27,408 nt of DNA from a virus. Where the stretch lies: the IMG/VR virus record IMGVR_UViG_3300038360_000347, positions 1 to 27,408 of that record; one strand, 5' to 3'. Positions 11,500-21,016 of the stretch are shown here, one piece after another. The notes below the pieces were generated by a model. That model was given only the letters and a program-made list of their open reading frames with translations, did no database searches and was not told the DNA's origin. Position numbers and translations under genes: made by a program. Position 1 is the stretch's first letter. Each line of letters opens with the position of its first letter.

Positions 11500-12660
11500 T
11501 TACACCTGATATTGTCTTTTAATGATTTCTAATTCTATTCTAATGTTTTCAAGCAAAACAGTTTGTCCTTGAAATTTTGAAAAGGCTTCATCACTTGCAA
11601 TAGAACTAGCGTTAGTAGTATACTGTTCCCACCTAGTGCTCATATCTCCAAAAAAACTATCTAAATCAGAAGTACCACCTGTGAAATATTTATAAATTAC
11701 AGGGGAAATCTCTGTACCATCTGAATCTGGGGCTATTCCAATTCTACTGCCAATCACTTGCCTTGCTGTTTCTATTTTAATTTCTATATCACTAGGAACA
11801 AAGGTAGTCACTTCAGACGATAATTCCAACTGTAGTTGACTTGGGCTTACGGTACTTAATCTACCTAAATACGCTAAAGATTCATTTCATTTACTAAAGT
11901 TTAATAAATTATCAATAGACTCTATTACCTCGTTCATGCTTCTAAAGTATTTTGTAATAATTGGATCGTCTGATAATGCAGGTATGTACATGCTTTCTAA
12001 GTCTTTTTCAGTCACCACACCTGCCAAACTTAAGGTATGTGTTGCGACTACTCAAGCCATAGAAAAGCTTGCCAATTTATCTCTACTAGCGTTGTGCTGT
12101 AATTGAAAATTTAAAGGATAACCATATATTAAATGATTAGCAATTCTCATGATTGCAATTCGTTTATTTTGTACAAGTTTTGTACCACGTATTACATCGT
12201 TGTATAGTTTTGTTAAACTACTTGCATGATAATATTTACCAGGAAAGAAAGCATCTTGACTTGCGTAGTCTACTACACTTCCTTGAAAATTATAGATTTT
12301 TACACTGTCATCGAAGAAAGAAAGAACCGGTGCATTTAAAGTTTCTGTAACCTGTGCCTTTTCTTTGAAGGAATAGTTAAAACCTGTTAAATAAAATTTA
12401 TTAGTTCTATGTGTAATTTCCCCAGAATCGCCCAACACCATAATAGTGGCCCCAGCTTCTGTACTATCGTTAATAATTTCCTCTAAATCCGAAGGTCCTG
12501 TTTTTGGTTTTAATTCTGGAAGATTAGTATTTCCTAACAATCTTAAAGTATAATCTACATCTGGAAAATCATTAGTCATGGAGCCGCCGTTTTTTATATG
12601 TTCAGCCTTAGCACTCGGAGAGGTGGAACTATTAGAAGTTGGATATGAAAAATCTATCAT
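11500..12660 (-). CDS. Baseplate/tail protein, 386 aa (TGA read as Trp)
   Basis: The ATG ends at 12660, overlapping the hub gene's stop (TAATG), with AGGAG eight bases upstream; the stop is TAA at 11500-11502. In-frame TGA codons are at 12052 and 11887 (residues 203, 258): SFSMA-W-VVATH and SEN-W-KSFNL; one more Trp is TGG. The middle part (residues 75-205) has a beta-then-helix layout (VKIYNFQGSVVDY, then YNDVIRGTKL, IYGYPLNFQLQHNASRD and FSMAW) seen in baseplate or tail-completion proteins of large myoviruses. The C-terminal third is helical. I cannot name a family with certainty. Its order after the hub-like gene argues for an inner-baseplate or tail-tube-initiator role. Confidence 0.6.
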
Positions 12661-14834
12661 TAAATTACTCCTATAGATTTAGTGTTTTGTTCTGCTATGA
12701 AACCCTTCATCGCCTCTTTGACGTGAAGGTATCTAGTTAAATTATACGGTTTAAAAATATCTGTATCAAGAGATTCTTTATCTATGTCACTTTGGATTGC
12801 CTTTTGAACATCTTCAGTATTGGTAAATATCTCCGAAGGTTTTTTGTAATCAGAGATAGTACCAGTTATGGATAAATAATTTTCATATTCTTTTTTAGTA
12901 AGTAAATTTCTCCAGTTAACCAACAACTGTGTTCTTTGTATATCAGATTGTTTATTTAAAATTCTTAGTTTATGAATAGATTTATAGATTAAATAATTAT
13001 ACTCATGTCCGATCGTTGCGGTATTTGAAAGCTGAAAAGCTTCAGTTTCTTGATTTCGTATGAGATTAAGAATTGACTGATCCAATCGACGGGCTTTATC
13101 GCTTGATAAATTTGTTAAAGCTGGGTGAGTTTTTAGAAGAGAATCTTTAAAAGTTAAAAATTCTTCTCTTTTACAGCCCTGACCAAGCAAAGCATAAGCA
13201 TAAATATCCATACCAATCTTATCAAATCTATAAAGATCTGGATTGTATAAAACACCATCTAGTCCAGAATATGAATCTACACTATAATGGTTTATAAGTT
13301 CGTCCCCAGCACCTTTTTGTAAAAATAAATTGTTTTCTTCTTGATCAAATATTGGTCTTGGATTATTGAAAGCAATAGAGGATGAAATAGATCCCTTAGA
13401 ATCTATAGTAGTAGTTATGGAAGAAATAATTGCAGTTATAGAAAGATCTTTTGTTAACACAACTCCAGGAAAACCTATCATTCGATATGGAGATCACTCA
13501 CAAGATACAGAAAGCTGTCTACCAGAAAACCTACGTTTTAAATATTCTCTAGTGGTAAATTCCGTAATAAGCTTATAAGTGTCTTGTCCTGGTTTTAAAT
13601 CTTCTTTTGTTATTAATTCATTTTCCAAGGCAGTAATAAAGTATCCAGGTACTTGTAGTATTTCAGAATGTATTCCTCTATACATTTCTTCGGCTGTGTA
13701 ATTAGTATATCCCCCATCTAGTGCAGTTACAGAAGGAATAACTGTATATGGAGAGTATAACTGTTCTTTTCCTCCATCTTTGTTTATCCCAGGTAAATTA
13801 AATTCCATAGAACCGATCACACGTGTTGGCTCTCTATCAATGTCTCTTGAATATCCTACGCTTTTTATCTGCTCATCAAAAAACACATTACAAAGTGCTG
13901 GAGGAGCATTATCCATTTTTGGTAAAAGCAACATACGAAGAGGACCTATTTTTCCTCCATTGTCAGAAAAAGATTGTGGAACGCTAGTAAACGTAGAAGG
14001 CATAATTACTTTATAATGTATAGTTGTCAATAATTTCATTATGCCTTGAATCAAATATAGTTGTCTATTCGTTGGTTCAAAATCGCTTCTATTTACTATT
14101 TCTCTAAGTAAACTTAATTGAAAAGCACTGGCCGGATTTGGATTTGGAAATGCCACAACAGAATCCATAAGTTTGTAAGAACGAGAATTTACTCCAAAAG
14201 AAGTATCTCGTAATTCAAAATATTTAAAAATGGAATTAAGAAATTGTTGAAAATCTCCAGCTTCGGCGGGAGAGTCTTCTGATAACTGTTTCAATAACAT
14301 ATCAGTAAATCCAAACAAGTTTGATAAATTTTCAGAGTTCGTTACGGTTGACACAGTATTTTCCAATGCTTTTGTTTCATCGACATTTTTATTAATGGTC
14401 TGTGCCGCCACAGTGTCGACATCTTTTAAAATAAAGGCTTGCGTGTCTCCAGCCGCACTTCTAAAAGAATTAAGCACTATCGCATCGTTTGGTCAGGCTT
14501 TTGCTTTATAAATAGAAGCTAATAAACTTTGACAACGCAAAGAAATAGAAGAACTGTTAGAAGTTGTATCGTATCCAAATCCACTTACCTCTCCTTCAAA
14601 TAAAAGTATTTTTTCTTTAATTCCAGTAAAAGGATTGGGCGCCGGACCATATAAATGTACAACTGTTTTAGCTAATATTTTTAATGCCCCAGATTTAGCC
14701 GGAAGCCTTATAGAAAGACTAGGAGGAGCCGATTCCGATTCATGTATAGTTACTGAACTAAAGGGAATTTTTATTCCCTCTAAATACAGTTCAAAATCTG
14801 TATAATCATTGATGAGTGGTTTTTTAAAGTCCAT
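12660..14834 (-). CDS. Baseplate hub-like protein, 724 aa (TGA read as Trp)
   Basis: The ATG ends at 14834 and the previous gene ends two bases earlier in transcription order (TAACAATG), so coupling is likely; no good SD is seen. The stop is TAA at 12660-12662. Two TGA codons, at 14493 and 13494 (residues 114, 447), join what a table-11 caller would give as three ORFs: KAKA-W-PNDAIV and VSCE-W-SPYRM. The N-terminal 110 residues (FELYLEGIKIPFSSVTI, then LSIRLPAKSGALKIL, VVHLYGP and LLFEGEVSGF) have the beta-barrel pattern of gp27/gpD-type hub proteins. These link tail tube and baseplate and hold the central spike. The position directly after the tape measure gene supports this. The C-terminal half is helical and unassigned. 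Confidence 0.65.
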
Positions 14835-14836
14835 TG

Positions 14837-17800
14837 TTATTGTTTTATAGTTCTCAATGCTCTAGCGTCAATATCTACAGCGCTAGCTAAAATTTGTAAT
14901 GCTCGTAAAGAATCTTGTCCGTCATCATTAGATGTTACTAAACTATTAGCAAGTGCCACGCCTTCGGAAGTTTCTGACAGTGCGTTTCTCACGATCTTTC
15001 GTTTACGCTCTTCCATAAGTGCGTATTCATCGAACAGATTGTCAACAGTCATTTCTTCATTGTCGAACATATCCGCGAAATTAGCGCGTCCTTTAGAGCT
15101 TAAAGTTTTATATACAAGATCTTTTCCAGAACCTAAAGAAGCTTGCATGTCGTGAGCTGTTTCGTTCATAAGTATTTTTAATCTATCTCCGTGCATCCAT
15201 TCTGGTAGATGTCTGCCTATAAATTTAGCAGATTCTTGTAATATAGTATTTGCCTGTTCAAAATCAGCATCTACAGGCATATCGTCCAGTTCATAGCGAT
15301 TTAAGGACTTTCTAAGAGCCCCGAATGCTTGTGCATACACAAACTCCTGATCTCCTCCAGCAAATCTCTTTGACATATGAATCATCCATTTTTCATACTC
15401 ATCAAATGTTTGCTCGCCACTTACTTTTTCATAACCCTTAGCTATTTCCGCATAAGCGCCTTTAACTTCGTCAGTGTAATCCCCAGAAAGTCTTCTTCCA
15501 TTGAAATCTCTTCATTTTTTAAATTTTGCATCCCTATCTTTAACAAAATCTGCCTTACTCACGCTAATTGCTGGCATACCGTCTTCTATATATTTCTTCG
15601 AGATATAATCATTTCTAGGGTCCATCAAAGATGTGTTACTTTCAATGCTAATGCGATACAATCTTTCACTTAAAGAAGTATTGCCTCTTAATTCCGAATC
15701 AATTATTTTTACTTGATAATCATTTAAGTCACTAAAATATACACCATACCTACCCTCTGAAACTGTATCATATAATTCTTCAGCTGTTTCGAATTCTTTA
15801 TTACTTATAATTTCGTCTCAATTTATGCTTTTACGACCATAGTCTAGCAGTGAGCTCGTATATTCGTCAGAGGACAAATCAAGTTTGTCTGCCCCACTAA
15901 GCCGCCTTCCTACTCTAACATTTGATTCGAATAATTCTTGATTATACATTTTTGGAGCGTTTTTGTTGGATCGCAGTCCTGCGTTCATTGCATAATTTTC
16001 TCAACGATCTAATCCTCCGCCGTATTCCGAAATACCCTGATCAATTAGCTTTGAAATTCGGGCGTTTTGTTCTGGATTAGTAAGTTCTCCAGAGACTCTA
16101 GTTTTGCCTGTAAAAAAGTCTCCTGTTTTTTCTGCAATATTTGAAATAAAAGAACTAGTGCCTTCTCACAACCCTCCGCCAATTTGTCTGAATGGATTCG
16201 TTAAATAATTTGCACTTAACGATATGCCTGCCCCAATTGATCCAACTATTCCAGGTTCCATCTCTGCTTGTGTTTGGTAGGCTAAGTTAGCTGTTTTCAT
16301 ATGTCCTAACAGAGCCGCTCCTCCTCCAGAAGATTGTTGTTGCACTAAAAGTCTCGCAGCAGCACCGCTATGTCCCAAATTTCTCATTAAAATACCAACT
16401 ATCGTATCTGAATCATGAGGCCCTGGGCTAAGTGTGTCTGCAATACTTACAGCTTTATCATAATCTGCTCCGCCTATTTCTGTGGGAGATAGACCACCAA
16501 TAATACTTCCCTGATTAGCACTTAGTTTATAATAATTCTGTGGATCTTGGCCCAAATAAGAAGCTGCGTTTGTGTATAGTTGATTAAGATCTCCAGTGTA
16601 TGAGCCGCCTCCTGCTATATTTGCTGCTTGAAGAAATCCTGCAGAAGATTCCCCATAATTTAAAGCATTGTTTGTAAGAAAATTAGCTGTGTTTGTTACG
16701 CCACCCATGTCAAAAACCATACTACGCTGAGCCGCGTTTCCTCTACTTAGCATGCCAGCTTCCACTGTTGCGGCAGCTGCAATGTTAAAGCCTGCAGCAG
16801 CTCCCATTCCAGTACCGGCCGCAGCCTGCATTCCTTGCATGCCCATACCAATTAATTCTGTACCAGTCATACCAGCAAGCCCGCCCATTACTTGCATATT
16901 TGCGGTAAAGCTAGTAACGTTATTTAAAGAGCTAACTCCTTTTTGTTCTAGCTCTCCCATTATCTTTGCGGCCTCTTCTTGGAAGATTCCAAGCTGTTTG
17001 GCTACTTGATTTGTGGTATCTAATACCTTTCTTATTTTAGTGGACATTTCTTCCACACTACCAACTCCTTGAAATCCACCTCCAGAAGCAAAAGCCCCTA
17101 TGTTGGCTTGCATCATTTCACCTGTATAGCCGGTTGCTAAGTTGTCAAAGTTTCTTGGTGCCTGAACAACTTCAAGTGCCAAATCTCTAAACGCAGAACT
17201 ATCTGAACTAAATCCACCTGCGGTAGCAAATCCTGCTAAATCTCTAGCGTATTCTTTACTGTCTATAGCATCCTTAGCAAGAATTTGAGTGAGTACATCG
17301 GCCCCCATTCCTACGCCCGCCGCTAGTAATCCCGCCGGACCCGCTACTCCGAAACCTATTGCTGCAGACAAAATTCCAAATTGATTATTAGCAACAGATT
17401 CTCCCATTTGCTCTGAGAAATGTTTAGCAGATTGTCTTCTGTAGTCCATTCTTGTAAGAGGATTAGATAGATCATATCCAGCACCAAACATGCCGGCAAG
17501 TGCAGCTCCTGTATTTGTCGGTAAGTTATGACGTTGATAATTTGGGGAAAGTTGAAAATCTGGAGTGGTTGGATTTAAAAATCCCAATCCAGCTAAATCT
17601 TCGCGGGCTTTAGCATAACCAAGCTGTGCTTGATCTATTACTTGCCCAACACTAGACGCAGCGTTACCTAACGAAGAGTTTAAGTTACCTAACAGTTCTC
17701 CTGGATTAAATCCACCTTGAGAGCCTGTAACGGCACCAACAGCGCTGTCAATTTCTTGTCTGGCTCTTTGCAGCTGTTCAGGTAAATCACTTGTGTCAAG

Positions 17801-17842
17801 CTGTACCTTATAGGTTAATGTTTCTTGTGGATTAGGTGGCAT
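14837..17842 (-). CDS. Probable tail tape measure protein, 1001 aa (TGA read as Trp)
   Basis: The ATG ends at 17842, overlapping the previous stop (TAATG), with AGGAG nine bases upstream; the stop is TAA at 14837-14839. Residues 1-60 have the usual tape-measure opening (YKVQLDTSDLPEQLQRARQEIDSAV). Residues 150-190 are a hydrophobic Gly/Ala segment, and residues 240-420 are rich in Gly, Ala and Met. Residues 560-1001 are charged and helical, and contain four TGA codons at 16166, 16001, 15818 and 15512 (residues 559, 614, 675, 777). Two Trp use TGG. The position right after the chaperone pair and before the hub gene is the classic one. At about 0.15 nm per residue the product would match a tail near 150 nm (a rule of thumb). 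A table-11 annotation would report two unrelated proteins with a 780-base hole. Confidence 0.7.
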
Positions 17843-18120
17843 TATTTATCTCCTAAATACTTTTCTGATAGTTTTCGAATATCTGTGGAATCAAATTCTT
17901 TTTTCCCTACAGTATCTTTTAGTTTTTTAAAGGAAAAGGTCTTACCTTTAATATTCTCTTGAAAACCTTTAAAATCAGTTAAAAGATTTGCATCAGCAGA
18001 TTCCTTTTTAGATTCTATTTTATCTGTTTTGGATTCAGATTTTCCTAACATTATTGTTTGATACTGTTCTAATAACTTTTCTAAATATTCAGTATCAGGT
18101 TCTTCCCCTCTCTGGGACAT
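17842..18120 (-). CDS. Tail assembly chaperone, -1 frame partner (92 aa from its first ATG)
   Basis: This is the reading frame -1 relative to the preceding chaperone gene; the stop TAA at 17842-17844 overlaps the tape measure ATG. The only ATG in the non-overlapping part ends at 18120 and has a poor SD (GGGATC directly against it). The 28 codons between the upstream gene's stop and this ATG are open and look coding (LREAVLLRYSEEENNARYLE and onward), with no GTG or TTG start. So the frame is more likely entered by a -1 ribosomal frameshift from the upstream gene than by independent initiation. The product is Lys/Glu/Ser-rich and helical, as expected for the C-terminal extension of a long-form tail chaperone that binds the tape measure. 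There is no Trp. Confidence 0.65.
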   Translation of the reverse strand: MSQRGEEPDTEYLEKLLEQYQTIMLGKSESKTDKIESKKESADANLLTDFKGFQENIKGKTFSFKKLKDTVGKKEFDSTDIRKLSEKYLGDK

Positions 18121-18200
18121 GATCCCAAAAAGATTTATTAACGTTTCTAAATATCTGGCATTATTTTCTTCTTCAGAATATCTTAATAAAACTGCTTCTC

Positions 18201-18647
18201 TTAGGCTTCCGGGTTCGCCGAGTTGGACTCCTTGGACGATTGCTCTGAGCCTGTTTCGAGTTCGTCCTTTACGAAAAAATGTTCTTCTACATTCTCCAAA
18301 CCTAGAGCTGTTCGTAATTCTTTTTCTAAAGCACTTTGTTCTTTTATAAGCCTGTCTAATATACTTCCAGAAAGGGTTTTAAGAAAGTCTTCAGCCGCGT
18401 CAGCAGTTCCAAATGTTTTTGTCCCGTACTTTTTAACAGTGTATTTCAACATGTTACGGCTGTATTTATGAATCATATACCATTGACCGCCCGTTTCTTC
18501 GGGTATCGCCTTTTCAAGAGCAAGCTGATCCTCTGAGTTAATCGTAACTACAGTGACGGATAGCTTATCCGGTATTAAATCAAAGGTTTTTGTAGCCACT
18601 CCTGTGTTGAATACTTCTTCTAAGATTTCTTCTATTCGTTTTTCCAT
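18201..18647 (-). CDS. Tail assembly chaperone, short form, 148 aa
   Basis: First gene of the leftward operon. The ATG ends at 18647 with AAGGAA (18653-18658) at good spacing; the stop is TAA at 18201-18203. It has an alpha/beta N-terminal domain (residues 1-75), a helical segment (residues 85-120: AEDFLKTLSGSILDRLIKEQ) and an acidic Ser/Glu tail. Its one Trp is TGG (residue 56) and there is no TGA. Assignment rests mainly on position: the gene before the tape measure usually encodes the short chaperone form, whose frame is followed by a frameshifted extension, as here. I do not recognise the sequence family itself. Confidence 0.65.
   Translation of the reverse strand: MEKRIEEILEEVFNTGVATKTFDLIPDKLSVTVVTINSEDQLALEKAIPEETGGQWYMIHKYSRNMLKYTVKKYGTKTFGTADAAEDFLKTLSGSILDRLIKEQSALEKELRTALGLENVEEHFFVKDELETGSEQSSKESNSANPEA
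18273..18279 (-). promoter_or_regulatory. Candidate -1 frameshift slippery heptamer T TTT TTC
   Basis: In the short chaperone frame, codons 123-125 read CAT TTT TTC, giving the canonical X XXY YYZ heptamer T TTT TTC, 23 codons before the stop. A -1 slip here enters the open frame that ends at 17842 and would give a fusion of about 268 residues. The overlap segment decoded after a slip here is Arg-rich and looks less protein-like than the part after 18210, so a less canonical site nearer the stop is also possible. No downstream stimulatory structure was evaluated. Confidence 0.45.
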
Positions 18648-18679
18648 TAAAATTCCTTGGTTAATTAATAAAATAGTTA

Positions 18680-18688
18680 TGTTATAAT
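18680..18688 (+). promoter_or_regulatory. Rightward early promoter, extended -10 TGTTATAAT
   Basis: The sequence is a perfect extended -10 element (TGn TATAAT) with no strong -35 element. The expected start is near 18695, giving a leader of about 70 bases before the helicase ATG. A second weaker extended -10, TGGTATAAG, lies at 18735-18742. Either could drive the replication block. Host RNA polymerase with its housekeeping sigma factor should recognise it. Confidence 0.55.
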
Positions 18689-18714
18689 ATAGCTTTTTTC
18701 GGAGACAAGTTCAA
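18686..18714 (-). promoter_or_regulatory. Leftward sigma-70-type promoter for the virion operon
   Basis: On the minus strand: -35 TTGAAC (18714-18709), a 17-base spacer, and -10 TATATT (18691-18686). The expected start is near 18679, about 30 bases before the chaperone ATG. The -10 overlaps the -10 of the rightward promoter (18683-18688), so the two polymerases would compete for the same bases. It is the only intergenic gap of any size in the window (119 bases), so the whole 18-kb late operon probably starts here. The elements are by eye and not proven. Confidence 0.5.
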
Positions 18715-18766
18715 TAGCAATATTTATATATTTTGGTATAAGAACATTAGAATAACCAGACTTAAT

Positions 18767-20149
18767 ATGATTATTTATTTATCAAATACAGCTTTTTTAA
18801 CTGGCTTATCGCCAGAACTTGAGGAAGCGGTTAAGACAGAGTTGACCATTTCTAACCCTTTATTGAAAATGAAAGAAAATCTAGGGCTAAGTCTTTGGAA
18901 CATTGCGCCTGTCTTAACTTATTATAAGAAAACAACGGAAACTGGAATTGAAATACCTATTGGAGCGCTGCCTACGGTTTTAGAACTTGCAAAAGCTCAT
19001 AAGGTATTTATTAGAAAAGAAGATATAATAGATAAACGTGTTAGCAATATGCAAACCTCCTATTTTTCAACTTTAAAGTTTACAGGAACTTTACGAGACT
19101 ATCAACAAAATATAGTAAACGCCTGTGAACCAAAAACTGTCGGAGTAATTGAAGCAATGACTGGCTCTGGTAAAACCATAACCTTTGTAGCTCTAACTCT
19201 TAAAAAGAAAGAAGCTACTCTAATTTTAGTAGATACCATCGAATTGGCAACTCAAACAAAAAAGGCTTTTCTCAAATTTACTAACATAAAAGAAGAGCAA
19301 ATAGGATTAATTGGGGACGGTGTTCTCAATTTAAAGCCAGTTACAATTGCTTTACACCAAAGTATGGCTAAAATGAATGACGAGTTGTTTAGCTTATTAA
19401 GCAAAACATTTGGAATGATTATAGCAGACGAGGTTCACATCTGCCCTGCAAACACTTATTATAAAACTATGACACATTTAGCGGCTAAATATAAATTTGG
19501 ATTTAGCGCTACGCCCGAAAGAGAGGATGGGCTTACTAAAGCTATTTTCTGGTCTACAGGCCCTCATATACATAAAGTGCCTCCCGAAGCATTAAAAGAG
19601 CATTTAATAAAACCTAGCATTGAATATATTAAAACGTCTTACTGGTATCCTTTGATGACGACTCAAGAGTACCAAGATTTATTAAGCGATATGGCTATCG
19701 ATGAAGATCGTAACACGCTAATATTAAAGACCTTAAATGAAGACTACGCAGATAATTTTGTAGTAATGCTTTGTGCTAGACGTAGTCAGGTACATTATTT
19801 TTATGAACAATTAGGACCAGAACGTGCAGTTTTTATGCTTTCGAAAATGCCAAAAAAACAAAGAAAAGCGGCCATGGAACAAATTTTAAACAAAAAGGTT
19901 AAAATTATGATATCCACATATGGGCTTTTCAGTAAAGGCATAGATGTACCACACCTAGAAATAGGAATGTTATGTGCACCCATAGTGTCTAAAGTAAAAC
20001 TAACGCAAACATCCGGCCGCATAATGCGCCCAGCAGAGGGTAAAACTTTCTCTAAACTGGTTGATTTTTATGATCCCAAAGTAGAGTTATTACATACCCA
20101 ATATTATAGAAGAAAAAGAATTTTTAAAAACATCGTAAAGGAAGATTAA
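18767..20149 (+). CDS. UvsW-like SF2 DNA helicase, 460 aa
   Basis: Superfamily 2 helicase with all main motifs visible: Q-like LRDYQ (109-113), motif I MTGSGKT (131-137), motif II DEVH (221-224), motif III SAT (247-249), a SKGIDVP motif V near residue 390, and motif VI QTSGRIMRP near 413-421. The small N-terminal region (residues 1-100) before the Q motif and the total length fit T4 UvsW, which unwinds branched DNA and R-loops and helps switch from origin- to recombination-dependent replication. It starts at the first ATG after the divergent promoter, with no clear SD; its stop overlaps the next ATG (TAATG). Three Trp, all TGG. It heads the rightward replication block. Confidence 0.85.
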   Translation: MIIYLSNTAFLTGLSPELEEAVKTELTISNPLLKMKENLGLSLWNIAPVLTYYKKTTETGIEIPIGALPTVLELAKAHKVFIRKEDIIDKRVSNMQTSYFSTLKFTGTLRDYQQNIVNACEPKTVGVIEAMTGSGKTITFVALTLKKKEATLILVDTIELATQTKKAFLKFTNIKEEQIGLIGDGVLNLKPVTIALHQSMAKMNDELFSLLSKTFGMIIADEVHICPANTYYKTMTHLAAKYKFGFSATPEREDGLTKAIFWSTGPHIHKVPPEALKEHLIKPSIEYIKTSYWYPLMTTQEYQDLLSDMAIDEDRNTLILKTLNEDYADNFVVMLCARRSQVHYFYEQLGPERAVFMLSKMPKKQRKAAMEQILNKKVKIMISTYGLFSKGIDVPHLEIGMLCAPIVSKVKLTQTSGRIMRPAEGKTFSKLVDFYDPKVELLHTQYYRRKRIFKNIVKED

Positions 20150-20730
20150 TGAATAAAAAAATAAACACGTTCACAGACGATAATCCAGAGGCAGTAATGT
20201 TAATCGAAAAAACAAGTCCTTGCGTACCTGCGGGATTGTTGACCGGAGCATTAACAACTGCTGATGACGACAAGCAAAAATATGCTTGGCCAGACGACAT
20301 AATCGAATTATGTGAAAATCTCATAGACACGGCAACTTCTCTAAAAGATGACAAAGGCAATATTAACGCAATTGGTCTTGCAGCTCCTCAAATTTGGGAT
20401 AAGCCAGAAGAATCATGTCCATCAATTTTCTTAATGCGATGGCCAACATTTTCAGATAAGCAAATACATTGGGGTTGGAAAATAATAATAAATGCAACAA
20501 TTATATTATCTGGTAAAAAGGTGAAGAGAATGGAAGGCTGTTTAAGTCTTCCTGGTCAAACATACAAAGTAATTAGAAGATCGAACGTAGTTTTAACTTA
20601 CTACGAACTTGATTCTAAAGAACCTAAAACAATTAAATTTTACGCAGCCGCAAGTATAGCTCCGTTTATAGTGCAACATGAGATGGATCACTTAAATGGT
20701 ATACTTATCTGCAAGAACAAACTAAAATAA
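20149..20730 (+). CDS. def: Peptide deformylase, 193 aa
   Basis: All three signatures of the family are intact: GLAAPQ (76-81), EGCLS (129-133; Cys131 is a metal ligand) and QHEMDH (176-181; both His are ligands and Glu178 is the catalytic base). It should remove the N-formyl group from new proteins in the host cytoplasm. The ATG overlaps the helicase stop, with AAGGAAG upstream. At 193 residues it is slightly longer than many phage versions because of an N-terminal extension of about 20 residues and an insert around residues 84-110. Five Trp, all TGG. Phage deformylases are known, mainly from cyanophages and other marine phages; the benefit is uncertain. Confidence 0.93.
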   Translation: MNKKINTFTDDNPEAVMLIEKTSPCVPAGLLTGALTTADDDKQKYAWPDDIIELCENLIDTATSLKDDKGNINAIGLAAPQIWDKPEESCPSIFLMRWPTFSDKQIHWGWKIIINATIILSGKKVKRMEGCLSLPGQTYKVIRRSNVVLTYYELDSKEPKTIKFYAAASIAPFIVQHEMDHLNGILICKNKLK

Positions 20731-20752
20731 AAGAAAAGGTAGGTAATTCCCT

Positions 20753-21016
20753 ATGATTAGAAAAGATTCCTTTAGACTTGGAAAACCCGATTTTGAGGAA
20801 ATTCAAAAACAAGAAAAGTTAGAGAAGAATCTAACACCAGCGCAACTACAGGTTAGAAAGCAAACTCTCAAAGGAATGAAACCCATTACTTTGTTCATGT
20901 CATGCTCTGGAGTAATGATTGCACAACCTAATACACCTGAAGAATGGCAGGATGCCAGAGAGTACGGAGACATTTGGGTTGACAAAGCTTTTGTGCCAAG
21001 ACCAAGAGCTAGATAA
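20753..21016 (+). CDS. Small protein of unknown function, 87 aa
   Basis: Starts at the ATG at 20753 with an AGGTAGG stretch about 10 bases upstream; the stop TAA overlaps the next ATG. The N-terminal half is a charged helix (residues 10-42, rich in Gln, Glu, Lys). The C-terminal half is more globular (PITLFMSCSGVMIAQP) and ends in PRPRAR. Two Trp, both TGG. It is co-transcribed with the deformylase and the Cys-rich gene. No family recognised. Confidence 0.6.
   Translation: MIRKDSFRLGKPDFEEIQKQEKLEKNLTPAQLQVRKQTLKGMKPITLFMSCSGVMIAQPNTPEEWQDAREYGDIWVDKAFVPRPRAR

Larger units (their letters stand above)
1..18647 (-). other. Late operon read with TGA as Trp (translation table 4)
   Basis: Thirteen consecutive minus-strand genes. 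In ten of them the frame crosses one or more TGA codons, 31 in total by my tracing, with TAA or TAG as the only terminators. Reading TGA as Trp raises Trp content from about 0.36% (22 TGG in roughly 6,170 residues) to about 0.86%, a normal value. The frames continue without any indel on both sides of each TGA, so sequencing error or pseudogenes do not explain them. The three genes with no TGA are the two chaperone frames and the sigma factor. Confidence 0.9.
18648..18766. other. Divergent intergenic region, the only real gap in the window
   Basis: The gap is 119 bases, strongly AT-rich, between the leftward and rightward operons. It holds both candidate promoters and the chaperone SD. No tRNA-like sequence or clear inverted repeat was seen. 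No stretch longer than 300 bases in the window lacks a gene. Confidence 0.8.

Noticed and set aside
17842-18120. Independent 92-residue gene starting at its own ATG
   Set aside because: Kept as a CDS entry, but not favoured as the full product: the SD is poor and coding-like sequence extends 28 codons upstream in the same frame with no start codon.
1-18647. Many short minus-strand ORFs as separate genes or as pseudogenes of a decaying prophage
   Set aside because: All breaks are TGA and none is TAA, TAG or a frameshift. Frames continue on both sides and the joined proteins are coherent, so recoding explains them better than decay.
1-18647. TGA read as Gly (as in SR1/Gracilibacteria) or as selenocysteine
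   Set aside because: Trp is otherwise too rare in these genes while Gly is abundant, and contexts fit Trp. Selenocysteine would need a SECIS element at each of 31 sites. Gly is not strictly excluded without alignments.
18648-18766. A suppressor tRNA gene in the intergenic region
   Set aside because: The region is AT-rich, with no cloverleaf, no T-arm GTTC-type consensus in the right place and no stem pairs of the right length.
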